From assembly GCA_964304625.1 (NCBI GenBank), contig OZ199840.1, forward strand, positions 5,642,001 through 5,706,000: a DNA stretch of 64,000 bases. The letters are read 5' to 3'. Position numbers and translations under genes: made by a program. The notes under the pieces were generated by a model. The model worked only from the letters and a program-made list of their open reading frames with translations. It was not told where the DNA came from and did not search any database. This DNA is from Kudoa neothunni (Eukaryota; Cnidaria). This document shows, piece by piece, positions 47,810 through 60,870 of this stretch. How positions within the stretch are numbered: the first letter of the stretch is position 1; every line of letters begins with the position of its first letter.

Positions 47810-50800
47810 ATGAATATTGAAGAGGAAGGATTGGGGAAATCAAAAAATACAATCAATGAAGAGTATTCCGACCAAGTTGAGTCTACGATCGATCAGCCAA
47901 TTTCTAGCGTAATTATTAATCATTGATAAGTCCTAATTGGGATTGTGATGTACATTCTAATACATGTATTATAGAATAGGATGAACTCGATTGTAGAAAA
48001 GAGCAATTCAAAACTTGAACTGATGAAACAACTCCATCCTGACATTGATATTGATGGTGAAGTTATATTAGATGGTATATAATAAAATATGCCTATAAAA
48101 ATTACGATTTAATGCTATGAATATTATTCTATTATTAAAAATCGCTTAGATTTTTATTGTTCCATACACAAGGAAATAATCATCAATGGACGACTAAGAG
48201 TGTGTATTAGGCACATATGGTTCTATGCTAATATCTTTGGAATAGAAACATCGGTAATTATTTATTAGATAATTGTGCTTGATATGCACGTTAATTTACA
48301 TATTATTCTAAACAATAGGTTGTCCTCAGGTGGTCAGATATAATAAGTATAACCAGACAAAAATCAGCAATAATAATTCCCAATGCTATCGAAATTTTAA
48401 CTCCAACAGAAAAGGTATTTGCACTAATTATTATGAGTTGTGTGACCGGTAACTTAAGGCGTTTCTGAGTGGTTTTGTGAATCGGGACAAAACCTATTTA
48501 TTATTGCATCAACTATGGCATTTTACATTAAATAAACAAGTATATGCGCCATAGTGGAATTTAAATTTGATTGACGTAAATTTATCCATAGAATGCTATT
48601 CTCCCTGACAAACTTTACAAGATGATAATTAATTCGGGACCCTCAATGTCAATTTCCGACCGAACAACAAGTAACTATATTTAGCAAAATAAATTATTGT
48701 ATAATTTTTATTGAATACAGTTACAAAATCCTCTAAAGAACCATTTCACAAAGGTCTAACGCTGGACAGACTGACATCCGATCCAACCCGCTATTCTCCA
48801 ATAAACGAACATTCAAATAATAACCTTGTAACCAACCCACAATTGGTTAGTGAACCAGGTATTTATTTTACATAGTTATCGTTATAGTCTAATTTGTTTT
48901 TTTCAAATAATAAAATCTTAGCAATTTCAAGAAAAGATACAAAGTACGTTCAAATGATTTATTTATTTGGCTATCTAGTTAGAGATAATAAGCGATTTGA
49001 TTCAGCCTATGCTCATCATCGTAATCTTACTCTCGCAATTGACAGTCGTTCTTGTTTAGTAGTTTTCGAAGGATGTACACAGTTGACAATTACCAACCAC
49101 TGGATCATGGCAGTAAGCTACCGCAATCAACCACCAACGGATCTAGTGGCTCCTCCACCTCGGACAACAGCAATGGTACAGCTCCGTCAACTGTGTGTGC
49201 AATTAACACTGAAAACTACGAACAAAATGACTCCTCTGATTACAAATCACTTTCAAAAACTGATTCAACTCGCTCAAAAAGGGCAATTAAACTTGGACTC
49301 AAAATTTTTAAGAAGAAAAAAAAAGATAAGAAGACAGAAAGTGGATCAAGGTCCTTTGATGCTAAATACCCGATGAGTGAGCTTAGCAAAACCGAAGAAA
49401 TATCTAACGACACTACTACTTCTACTACTACTACTACTACAACCACAACTACTACTAATATCAGCTGTTCTGATCGATCCAGTGCGGTGCTCAATCCAGA
49501 CACTGTTTATCATCCGAACGACATCAGCCATTCTACAAGTATCGATAAGGTTTTTACTTTTAAAGATTCGGAACCTCACGAATTGGCATTGGCATTTCCT
49601 CAATCAAAACTCTCCAATAACACCACACAACGTAATCTTGATACTTGAATCTATATAGTTATTCAAAACTTAGCCGATTATGAGAATACTGATGAAACTC
49701 TTGGTGTAGGTTCGTCGGTGAGTTCTGACGAACATGACAGTTCCAACGAATGTGACTGTGCTTACCTCCCCAATCACATCGTTCAAGAACTAATATACAT
49801 TGACTATTTGGATTTATTTGACGACATATTTTCGCCAGAATCTGATGTAAATAAGGAATTTATTCGAATCAAAAAATTATCAAGTACTTACTTACCTCTG
49901 AAAATACTTGATTGAGATATAATGTGAAACAATGCGCTTTTCTAGAATACGCCTCCAAAGATATCTCGTTCGAGAGTAGTGAAAAATTTGTACGTGAAAT
50001 CACTTATTGCATACCTTTACAATGGTGCGGCAAATCTATCAAAACAATTGCCAAACACGTAATTATTGTTGTTTATTGTCGAGTATTATTCATTTTTATT
50101 AATAACACGCTCTGTTTATTGTTTAAAAATTGGATTTCGTGCCTCCCAACTAACTCATTAATTATCAATTGTAGTATGTAACCAAAAGAAGAGGCCACAT
50201 CAAAGTTTCAGTCAGCTCTACTGCCGACGGAATGCCCTATGGCAACACGTTTATCACTCATGTTCATTATTGTATCAAAGCTATGGGTGAAAAATGCTGT
50301 GTGGTCAAGTAATAAAAACTAATACTTTAATAAAAAATTATGAATCTAATTGTTTATTAAATTGCTTAATTGTTTAGTGCGAGCTTCTCTATTGAATATA
50401 CACGAAGTGTGTGGGCGGTCACGCGTAAAATTATCGACAAAGAAGTCAAATATAACATCAATGAATTTATTATGCTGCTGTGTAATTATTATATAAGAAA
50501 TTTTTAAAATTAATTTGAACTCGCATTGCTATGCTACCATTAGTGCAATTAGTGAAAAATAAAACCAACAAATTACAATCATTCTCATTACGAGAAAACA
50601 ATGATAGAAACTTTGCTAATGACGATTCCATTAAAAATCCATTACCGCAAACTTCGTTACCCCCTAGAAAATGTAGTAGTGCTGTGGGTAGGTTTTCTAT
50701 AATAAGTGCTCATACAGGCAATTCTTATCGTTAGTTATTCAACTCATTCGTGAATACGTCTTCTGAAGGGTTGCCTGCTATTGTTTCAGTACAGGTTAAA

Positions 50801-51277
50801 TTTGTTTCGGTTTAGAACTCAAAGTATCTTCGATTCCTTCGCCAGTTAAAAAATCAGCTGCTGTTAACGATTTTACCATCAGAAACACATTAGAACCTAA
50901 TTTCTACAATCACACAAACCCATATTTCAACGGCGGTGGCGATCTAGTGAAATCTATTTATAATTCAATGGTCCAAGGCCTGAACATCATTAAAGATTCG
51001 ACGGTTCCGGCTGCTCGTATTTCGGAAATTGTTGTGCAAAAAGTCACTGATGCCTCCTACCTAAATTCTGTTTTTGCGTTGCTGCTGTATGTTGTTTTTC
51101 TAACTATTTTGGTTTATGATTACTTTTAGGTTTATTATTTCTATCGCCTTAGTTTTTATATTCCAATCACTAAACAACATAAACCAAACTCTTAAAGAAT
51201 TAATTCATTATCAACATTCGGAGGTGTGCCCTTCTGCAGGAAATTTATATGCTCATTACCATTCTCCTGGATGGTAG
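47810..51277 (+). CDS. GRAMD1: Aster/GRAMD1-family sterol transfer protein
   Basis: ER-anchored, moves sterol from the plasma membrane at contact sites. Fifteen exons join in frame to 794 residues: 47810-47908, 47975-48074, 48150-48253, 48319-48414, 48459-48539, 48592-48670, 48721-48858, 49083-49631, 49659-49883, 49946-50058, 50175-50308, 50378-50481, 50544-50687, 50816-51086, 51130-51277. The GRAM domain (about 48-165) has DFYCSIHKEIIINGRLRVC, HIWFYANIFGIETS and IIIPNAIEILTPTEK, close to vertebrate CALQREILLQGRLYLSE and IPNAIQI. The VASt/ASTER domain (about 443-607) has HIKVSVSSTADGMPYGNTFI and YTRSVWAVTRKIIDKEV. One membrane helix (about 733-757, NSVFALLLFIISIALVFIF) and a short tail end the protein. 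The linker holds a Thr-rich microsatellite-coded run. The start in exon 1 and the donor of exon 7 are the least certain. Confidence 0.9.
49417..49459 (+). repeat. (ACT)n trinucleotide repeat coding poly-Thr
   Basis: Interrupted ACT/ACA/TCT codons give a run of Thr and Ser inside the low-complexity linker between GRAM and VASt domains. Likely length-variable between individuals. Confidence 0.85.
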
Positions 51278-52732
51278 AATTTGTTAGTATTTTTTGATAT
51301 TTTATCAGCATACCACTTTTATTTTTACGGCGTTTTATATTTCGGTGCAAATATTTTTAATCATTTGTTGTATACGATCATTTTTAAACCTCATTGTAAT
51401 ATATATTAATGCTGATTTATCAGTGTTCTTCTTTTTTAAATTAAATAATTTAAAAAGCTTACAATAGCTTTTTTTAAATCAAATGAGTTCTGCTGAATTG
51501 TAAACGAATTCGTTGTTAATCCTCGTCTGAAATGCAATTATTTGTAGAGACTAATTTTCAATGAGATTCGCTGAAAAATTATTGTGAACTCATCTTTGAA
51601 AGATGTTGTAATGCGAAAAAAAATCAATGACAACAGTAACAATAAGACAATTAGTGTTATTGACGATTTTTTGGCCTACGTGTATTTTTAGATGTTAAGT
51701 TAACTAGAAAACATTATTTATTTGTCCATCTAACGGGATGGGTGAACTATTTTTGCCATTGCTCATAAACTGGTCGTGTGATTATAGATTATATGATCGA
51801 ACTTGGAGTTTTTTGAATATACAATAGGCTCTCGATATTGCGAGGTTCGATATAGGATGTCTAGTCGACATTTTTGTAAATTTTAAAAGCAAAAATATTT
51901 TATCCGAAACTTCTTTAGGCGAATAAGTGTAATAAATTGTGGTGTTACATTTTAGTCTACCCGCTTTCATTAACAAGTTTATTTGCACCTTATATATATA
52001 TATATATATATATATAAACAACCTATATTTGATACTTAATCACCATCAAACATGAATTAAGACTTTAAAATGATCATGAATGTAATTTTCGTTAGTTACA
52101 AAAAATGTATTATTCAACTAATCAAGCCTATGATAGGGTGGGTTATAATTAAGCATTGGCATTTTAAACGTGTATCTTTAATCCGACAGTTCGCAATAGC
52201 ACTATGCCCAAAAATGGGAGAAACCAGATTTCAAAATCAAAGGTTGTTAGTAAATTAGTTAATTTAACAAAAAAATGTAAACCTCCTTGTGCTTTCTACT
52301 CCTTTCATTAAAAGTTTTGAAAAGAACATGGCCGAAGAATCACCTGAAAATAAACAGCGAAACTTTTAAAAAAATTCGAACATTTAAAAGGAAGAAAATC
52401 GATTTTAATCAAAAATGGCAATACCTATTTATAATTGTTGATTATTAACCTAATTGTACATCATTTACTTAATATCATTATAGTAAAATTTACCTAGATT
52501 TAATACACGGTGCCAAGCTTATTATAACCTTAATAGTAAATGTTACGAAAAAAAGAACGATTTTTATTTTTCCCTTAAAAATCAAAATAGGATGTACGTG
52601 TAAAATCTTTTGAATAAAAATACCTATCTACTCTATTTTGTTTAATTTTTTAACTTAAAAAAAATGTTATAAGGAAATGAAGAACTTTAAATGCTTTATT
52701 TCTGTAAAATAAACATTAAAATTAGAATTAAA
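51278..52732. other. Intergenic, no gene seen
   Basis: 3' flank of the Aster gene. A (TA)n run lies at about 51990-52016. Open stretches near 51782-52021 and 52070-52258 have no domain signature. Confidence 0.45.
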
Positions 52733-53212
52733 GTTTTTACAAAGTGTGAGCGTGATGAAAAAACGTTGCACTTGATGGAAAAAACATGAGCGAAATAAAA
52801 AAAAGTGATGTCGTTCGAAATGTGGGGATTCTAAAATATTAAACGTGATATTTTTTATATTAAAAACGCGAATGGATTAAGCCAACCGTGTTATTATTCA
52901 GATCTCCAACTAAGAAATCTTATATCGATATACTCTCCAACCCAAAAATTAGCATAAAAACTCTATAATTTTCTTATAGTTAATTTAAATAAGTTTAAGT
53001 TTATAGTACATAAAATGGCGAACAAAAAACATTTATTTTTATTCGTAAAAACGTCTATTTTCTATAAATAGCGCGTTCGTTTATTAACCTAATTCTAAAA
53101 TCCTAATATTTATGATATTCGAAAAGGATGAACGTGATGAGAAAGTGTGATACGTGATGCATTTCACACCCATCACGCTATATCACGAGCGTGACGTGAC
53201 ACGCGTAAAAAC
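52733..53212 (-). repeat. Dispersed 0.5-kb repeat, copy 2 (inverted)
   Basis: Inverted relative of 45395-45970. The ends form an imperfect terminal inverted repeat: the plus strand starts GTTTTTACAAAGTGTGAGCG and its reverse complement starts GTTTTTACGCGTGTCACGTC. Subterminal GTGATGAAAAAA-type words repeat at the left end, as seen in hAT and related non-autonomous elements. No coding capacity. Confidence 0.7.
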
Positions 53213-53830
53213 CCATATTAGAATCTAGTCATAATTTAATCCAGACCTTTACTTCTACGGCACGCATCGTAAAAATTCCATCATGTATTTTAACTTTAAA
53301 AGATAACCATTAGATTTGCGCTTTCAGTTTTTTATTATTTTATTGTAAAACTTTGTATATTTTTGAAATTTCACCGAGCGTTTAACTAAGTTTATTTTAT
53401 CAGTCGATATAATTATTATTTTTTAAAAACGTATATGAATCTCTGGCGGATTTACGCGACATATAACCAGTTTGAAAACAAAATTTATCTAAAATAATAT
53501 AAAAATGGACGCTCAGTGCCCAAGATTATTGTTTAAGGATTAACGCATCTTTTTTACAAGAAGTAGAAAAAGTTCGAAAGTTATAATGAGAAAAAAATAA
53601 TAAAAATATAAAAAATATTTTTGTTAATGTTAAGATTGTTGTAGCGAATTCATATATTCTGAAAATAATAAAACGGATAATTATCTTGGGGATTCTAACA
53701 ACATTTATTAATGACTCTCTATATCTTACTAGAATCTCTCCGGTTTTCTAATATTATTCCCATTTTTTCCCAGCGCACGCAGTCCATTTTTTGACTTAAC
53801 GTTTAATTATTTCAGGTTTTAATTTATTAA
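53213..53830. other. Spacer, no gene seen
   Basis: AT-rich sequence between the inverted 0.5-kb repeat and the LTR-retrotransposon fossil; part may belong to the 3' end of the latter. Confidence 0.35.
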
Positions 53831-56800
53831 AACTAATTAATATAGTCTTTCCATTTTGATTAAGTTGATAGAATATATTTGAAATTCTTTGTTTGTCCAT
53901 ATATGGCTCCTCATAATAAGGATCACGTTTATTCCTCCTTGTTTTAACAGCTAGCCAAATCTTATCCCCAATACTGTACAGTTTACAATATTCTTTCTTT
54001 GTTATAGGTTTTTTAATCTGTCTTGGAAAGTTTAAAAATTTTAATTGACTAATTTATGTGCTCTTTTATGTTCATCCTAATACAGTACATAAAATTGTCA
54101 AGTTTATTGAATGATTTTGAATTATCAAAAATCAATCTATTGGAGAACATATTTCTCCATCAAGCATTTAAAAATTTGATGTATATCTAGTCGCAGTATG
54201 ATTCGCGGATCTGTGAGCCATAATAAACAAGGGAATTAATTCCACCCAATCACTACAGTGTTTTACACATTAACTCAACATATCGCTAATCGTTCTATTT
54301 AGAAGTTCAACCATACCGTCAGATTTTGGATTATATCGACAAGTTTTCGTCTTTTTAATTCCCATTAGATTACACCCATTATGAAACAAGTTGGATTCAA
54401 AATTAGTGTCTTGGACCGTGTGAATAAACTTTGTAAGCCCAAACCTGGAGAACATGTTTTTGACGAGTTTGTTGCTAACAGTAATTGCTTCTTGGTTTTT
54501 CAATACAAAAGCTTCAGATCACTCTGCACGTTGTAAAATAGTTTTGAACCACACGGATGAATCTATTTCGTCATTATCTTTCTCGAGAGGTCCGAAAATA
54601 TCTATTTCTATTCTCTCTGTTGGCTCCATTTACAAATATTTCGTATACGGTATTTGGTGATGTTTGTTAGGGCGATTTCTTGTTGTGCATTTTTCACACG
54701 ATTAACATCAAATGGAAACATCTTTTTTTTTGTAATGGCAAATAAAAGAGAGGTCGTAATCTGCAGAGAGTTTTCTCAGATCAAAAATGACCAGAAGTGG
54801 GTTCGTGGTGAGCTGCTAGCAAAACTTTCTCAACCATTGACCCCGGTATCACAATTCTCAAGTAATTATTATCTTCGTTCTCAGGGCCATCATATTTTCA
54901 ATACAGCACATTTTCAACAATTTGAATGGTTTTTTCTAACAACTCAGAATACATAATATGTAGTCTTTTTTAGAGGGATTTTTATGTCGATATGACCTCC
55001 ATTTACATATCTTATCATAAGTTGAATGCTACCGTCTTTTCTTTGGGCCATTATAATATCCTCTAATTATTAGAATCTATTAGAATCTATTAGATTAGGT
55101 GTATTGTCTGCCACGTGGATCTTGCCACAATGCAACTTCTGGAGCGTGCATTGGCGTTCCCGTGCAATTTGCCTGTTCTACACGTGATTTAAAAATCAAA
55201 ATCACTAGGCAAATCCAGCCATCTGGCGAATTGGCCAATAATATCGTTGTAATTCATCAACGACTTCAGACTAGAATGGTCTGTTCTCACTAAAAATTTT
55301 CAGAAAATTATATATGGCCTAAATTCTTTCCGGTTTGTGTGTAACTTCTTTCGGCGCTTGACAAAACCCTTCCAGAGTAAGAAATGACTCTCCCTTGTTC
55401 TGCTCTTTCTTGAGAGAGAACTGCACCAATGGCATCATTACTCGCATTCGTATTAACAGTACATGTCTTATTCCAGTCTGGGTAAGCAAGAATTGGTGAG
55501 GATGACAGTTGATTTCGAGGTGTGTTAAATACATCTATAAAACTTTTATCGAGCATGAACTTTTTGTTATGTTTGGTTAGGTTATATAATGGAGGTGCAA
55601 TTTTGGAAAAATCAGGAACAAATTTTCTTACTTCATTTACATTGTGAGGAAGTTTAGAGTTCTTTACGCATTCATTCTTCTTTTTTTCGGATTTAATACC
55701 ATTCCTACTTATCCCAAATCCCAAAAATTCAACTTCCTTCTTCAATAATGTGACTTTTCAGGGTTAATTGATAATTATCTTCCTATAGTATCCAAAATAA
55801 TCATTAAGTGTTCCATATGCTTCTGTTTTTATTTACTGTATATTAATATATCATCATTATAAACTACACAGAATTTGCTTAACATCGAATTGAAAGCTTG
55901 ATTCACCAATCGTTGAAATGTTGCAGGAGCATTGCATAAAATGAATGGCATACGTTTGAATTGGCACAATCCATTCGAAGTGTAGAAATCTGTCATTTCT
56001 TTGAATTTTTCCTCCATACAAATTTTATAATAACTCTTTGAGAGATCGATGATGGAAAACCAATGCGCACAATTGAAAATATCTAACAAATCATCAATTC
56101 TGGGAAGTAGGAAGGAGTTGCGTTTAGTAAATTCATTCAGTTGACTATAATCAACGCGAATTTTAACAGATAAATCTTTCTTTTTGACCGGTACAATATT
56201 GATTGTCCATGGACTTTTGGATTTTTCTATGATAACCTCCATAAGTAAAAAATCAACTTGCGTTTTTATATCAGGCAAAAGGGCATGTGGGATTCTGCAT
56301 TTTGTTGTTGTTTAATTGGATATGTCGAAATTTTTAGGATAATATCATGCTTTGCTAATAAATTATTTCTAATTTCCTGCTTGAATCGTAAATTACATTT
56401 GCGTATTCGTCCACTAATGAAACATGATTTTGATTACATATTTTTTTGATATATTTTCCCTGTACTGATTTTCACCACCAAATTAAGTCTTTGCATAACA
56501 TCCATACCAATAATTAATCACAGATCAAATTTTTGACTACCAAAAATTGATGGGAGATTTTCATGCTAAGAACAGTAAAAGCCAATTGACTTTTCCCTGG
56601 GACGTTCTGGGTGTAGCCCGTAGCAAGAGTTAACGTACCGCCACTCTTTCTGACATATTTCGTAGATCCTAACCTCTTAATCAATCTATCGCTCACTAGG
56701 GAGATATCTGATCCTGTGACTATCATAGTTTTTTCCATCTTATTTCCGAATAACAATTCAACATAAAGCTGTTTGTTATTTGATGTGCGCGAGAAAAACG

Positions 56801-57602
56801 CCGAATACTTCAAACAACGCCATGCGATATTTCCAAAACGGATACATTTAAAGCATTTCAACTTATTTTTTTAGTTGTCACTGAATTTTTCCATTGAATT
56901 GTGTTCATTCTTTCCATTAAGAATGCCTTTAATTTCCTCTATTTCTTTAACGACATCAAGTTTTGCATAGAAATTCTAATTGCTTGGTAGATCTCGTCTA
57001 CCTGTTTTTCGTCGCTGATTTTTTTGTTAATGCCATTGATTCGTTTGGCAACAACCACTGCCTCCTTAATGTTGGAAATATTTCCTATGAGCAGAAGTTT
57101 TTTCATATCATCTGAGAGTGGACCTCTAATGAATTGATGACAGACGACTCTGTCAAATTCGACCTGCGACACTGACGTGAACGTTTTCTGCCGAGAGCAA
57201 CCATGTTCTCAGCGTATTGCTGTGATGATTCATCTATTCGTTTAGTTCTGTTGTGAATGCCTTCATTGACTTGTAATAATCAATTCGTTTCCCAGACGTA
57301 TTGATTATGTACTCTTTTATTTGATTGTAGGGTGATGTTTCATTCAATCCTATAGCATTAAGGACATTCCACAACACATCATTCAGACTCAGAAGTAATT
57401 CAGCAGTGTAATTCTCTCGGTTTATCTGGGATTGTATCAACATTAGTTCGAATCTCCTAAACCAATTCTTTGGACACGTGCTCCCATCATAGCGTGATCC
57501 TTGCCAGATCCTGCTCACTGCTCCAATGTTACACATGGAATTCGATGTTTGCATCTTAGAAATAAGCACGGATAAAACACTTAAAATATATACAGTAATC
57601 AT
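53830..57602 (-). mobile_element. Ty3/gypsy-like LTR retrotransposon fossil
   Basis: Parts in order on the minus strand are gag-like (about 57602-56939), zinc-knuckle and aspartic-protease region (about 56861-56514), reverse transcriptase (about 56278-55829), RNase H-side sequence (about 55745-55308), integrase (around 54503-54270) and an integrase C-terminal stretch near 54000-53830. The gag-protease-RT-RNase H-integrase order places it in the gypsy group. It is broken, with many breaks (at least six). Long terminal repeats were not identified by eye. It is an old copy. Confidence 0.8.
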
Positions 57603-57639
57603 TCACTCTAGAACTTTTAACAATATTCTGATAATTTCG

Positions 57640-58848
57640 ATAAGTTGATGTAATTGAACCTTTAAAGATAATGTGCATCCTTACATGTCAGATGCTTTCC
57701 ATTATCTATTCTACGATGAACCATTTGATTAGTTTCATCACAGCCATCGCATTCGATTAACATTGACTTCAAAAATTTATTATTCCTCAATTCAAATTCT
57801 TTCTTCCGGATATTCATTTAATAGTCAATTGTTCTAAGGTGTACATGTCAAAAATGCAACTATGCAATAAATTGTCGACAATGTAAAATTTTTATTCCCG
57901 ATTATTCAATCCCAGGCTAACGCAAAATTCAGTAATACTAATAATATTAACCTCTTCTCCACCTGCTGAAAATATTTTTTGAATAAGTATAGACAATTCA
58001 ATGAAACCGAGCGATTTAAACAACGAATATTTCATCAAAGATGATTGTGATTCAGTGTCAATCAATGATTTAATCGTTTTACTCTTAATTTCAAAACGCA
58101 CAAAGAACATATAAGATAATTTATCGTGTGAACAAGATTTTGTATAACCTTTTTTTGTAATGTGACCAGTTTTACCACAATTAAAGTCAATTATTTTCTT
58201 TTTCTTGGCTTCCAATGCACTGATCCTTTAAGTAGTTGTTTCGCAAGTTTAGAATCCGGTATTTTTGTTTCCAAAACACATATGAACGAATCCATTTCAT
58301 TTTTATTTTTTGTATACTAATTCCAATTTTTGGACCAGAGTTAATCGTTGTTTTAAATTTTGGGGCTCACTCGGCAGTAGATTTTTTCTATTTTCATCCG
58401 AAATAACTCTGTGAATAAAATGGTTTATGAAGATTGTATCTAATATTGGAGAATCCATATTTGCATACGCATCTTTCTCTTTACGACGGATTTCGTTAGC
58501 GGACTAAATCAAAATTTGATTTGGCTTTGGCATGCAATCAGCGAATTCAAGTAAAGTTACGTAACAGTCTACATTCTCTCAAACGGATAATCAAGTAGCA
58601 TTTCGAGTTATTATTAGCCGAATTTACGTTATATCCAGCTTCCGGGATAATTTTTGAAAATTTTAAAAATATGAATACCAATGGTTCGAGAGCCCATCTT
58701 TCAAGTGGACACCTCCATGCAGCAATAGGTGGTCAAATTTTGACATCAACATTTTAATTTTCTCATCGTTGATGGCCTTTATTGAAGCTGATGCGTCATT
58801 GTCAAGATTTTTGCAGCTAATATTCATGATATTATGAGTAATATACAA
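57640..58848 (-). mobile_element. Second LTR-retrotransposon fossil fragment
   Basis: About 58215-57892 has a zinc-knuckle-like segment followed by an aspartic-protease-like segment, which duplicates a part already present in the neighbouring fossil, so it belongs to a different copy or lineage. Open pieces up to 58848 may be part of it. It is broken and fragmentary; the ends are unknown. Confidence 0.5.
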
Positions 58849-59059
58849 CAGGTAATCATCTTGAGGATTCTACCAATGCGTAACATTTCCAGAAAGTGTT
58901 TTATGTATGAATAGAACTATAAAATTTATTGCAAACTTTTTAATAAATTGTTGGTTTCTTGATCTTTTCCCGTTGAAAATATTCATATATTTGAAAACTT
59001 TACGTCAATACGTGAAACTTTGCTAATTGATAAAAAATTGATGATTTCCATTAATTATT

Positions 59060-60400
59060 TTATTCGATGAATTTGGCATTAGTAATAGGGTGTAATTTCT
59101 TTTAAAAAATTAGTCTAGTCTTCCACGTAGCGTTATATACGTCCTTATATGTTGCATAAGACGTTGATTAAAGACATATCGATCATGTCGAAGAGCATTA
59201 CTAGGGGTCATCGTCTGGTGAATCGATGAAAAAAAAAAACGATAGCCCACATCCTATCAATATTGTCAAAACCACCTTTAGATTTGTTATAATTCAGTAT
59301 TATATTGGGTTTGAACTTTAAAGTCTCAACCGAAATAATATCATTCGTTATACCAGTAACTAGCACACAAACACACTTATCTTTGTGACATATGTATGAT
59401 TCAAGCATGAACTTTACCTGAAATTCAAATTTTCTAATATAACAATCACTTTTTTAAGAGAAAGATATTTTGGAGTCCTTTTTTGGTTTTTTCAGAGTTC
59501 TTAAGGAGGTCAGCCGTTTGTCAAGCAGTTTTTTGTTAATGAATGGGATGAAACATATTTATCAGCAATAATATTTCTGCCGGAGCTGAACAATGGCGTC
59601 AATAGCGGAAGAACTACATTTTACTCAACATTACACTTCCGCAGAGGTTTTAAAACTACTTTTATCAAGATACATGGTTATGTTGAAAACATAATTTGTA
59701 ACTGGATCGACCAGAAAAAATATCTAGATGCCATATTTCGTTTATTTCATAGGTATGTATTGACAAAATGAGCATCGACCTCTAAATGAAATCCTTTCCC
59801 GTCAATGTTAATATGTGGGTGTGAAACGAAACATTTAAGTTGCATCTTAACCGAGTGGTCTCATAAATCATGTATAGTAAAAAATTTATCCGTATCTCTG
59901 CGCTACATTCTATTATTTGAAATCATCAAAATGAAGTGAACACGAAATTTGATTGAATCGTTGAAGAGAAAACAACTGCCGATGCATTTCCTTCCCTCCT
60001 ATGACGATAAAGAGTTCATATATGAGCCTTTTCCTCTTTTTGTGATTTCCAATTAATATTAGAATACCTAAATAACTCTGAAACTCAATATCATTAATAT
60101 AATATAACATTAGTTACCTTTGAATTTATGTTTGCCAAACATATTAGTGAAAAATATAATTTTATTACAAATTTCTGAGGTTAAGAAAATTGTAAAACAG
60201 TCTAATAAATTTTAAAATTTTCGGATTATGTAACAACAAGTAGATCCTGGGGTAGAGCCGATTATATTTTATGCACGAATGTTGATTATGGAGAATTTGA
60301 AATGCCATGTTCACTATGTAAAGAATCATCATAAATATCGTTAATTTCAAGTTCATCATCTCCTAATTAATATCTATCCATGACGTAATATTCAAATTCA
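59060..60400 (-). mobile_element. piggyBac-family DNA transposon remnant
   Basis: Pieces of one transposase lie in order on the minus strand. An acidic N-terminus (DDELEINDIYDDS) is at about 60360-60290. LQRFNQISCSLHFDDFK, at about 59965-59913, matches the RFE.ILR.LHFDD signature. KPNIILNYNKSKGGFDNIDR, at about 59320-59250, matches the K...YN.TKGGVD..DQ signature just before the basic motif. The frame is broken repeatedly by stops and shifts between these blocks. The ends and TTAA sites were not found. It differs from the 4210-5362 copy, which keeps a different transposase segment. Confidence 0.7.
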
Positions 60401-60870
60401 CTCCAGATGAAGAAATATCGCCAATAAAAGTCAATGCTAGCGCTCATATTGGAACTTGCGAAATATTAAGCATGCGATTTTTGAATAAATATACAACAAA
60501 TCTTGGATTGCCTCCAAAATTATTCATACATTATTATTAAAACGTGATTATATACATAAATATGATTTTCTGTCAATTCTAACAAAAAAAGATTGAGATA
60601 TTGTTACCCTATAAACTTTAGATAATTTTTACATGGAAACTAATATTTAACCCATTATAAATGTTCAATATATAATTTAAGGAAATTATTTTTTTAAAGA
60701 ATTTGTGAAATTTGAAGAAATTTAATATTGAAAACAAAAAGATATTACGATGTAAGAATCGGTTAGAGGGAGAATATATCCCAAAAGCTTATAGAGTCTA
60801 TAATATAGACTGTTGGCGCTGTGATTTTCAACCGGGTACACGCAGAACCGAAAAAATATAATAACTAATA

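Noticed and set aside
48894-49376. Long open frame of 160 codons in the Aster gene
   Set aside because: It is out of frame with the GRAM/VASt exons; the neighbouring frame joins correctly on both sides.
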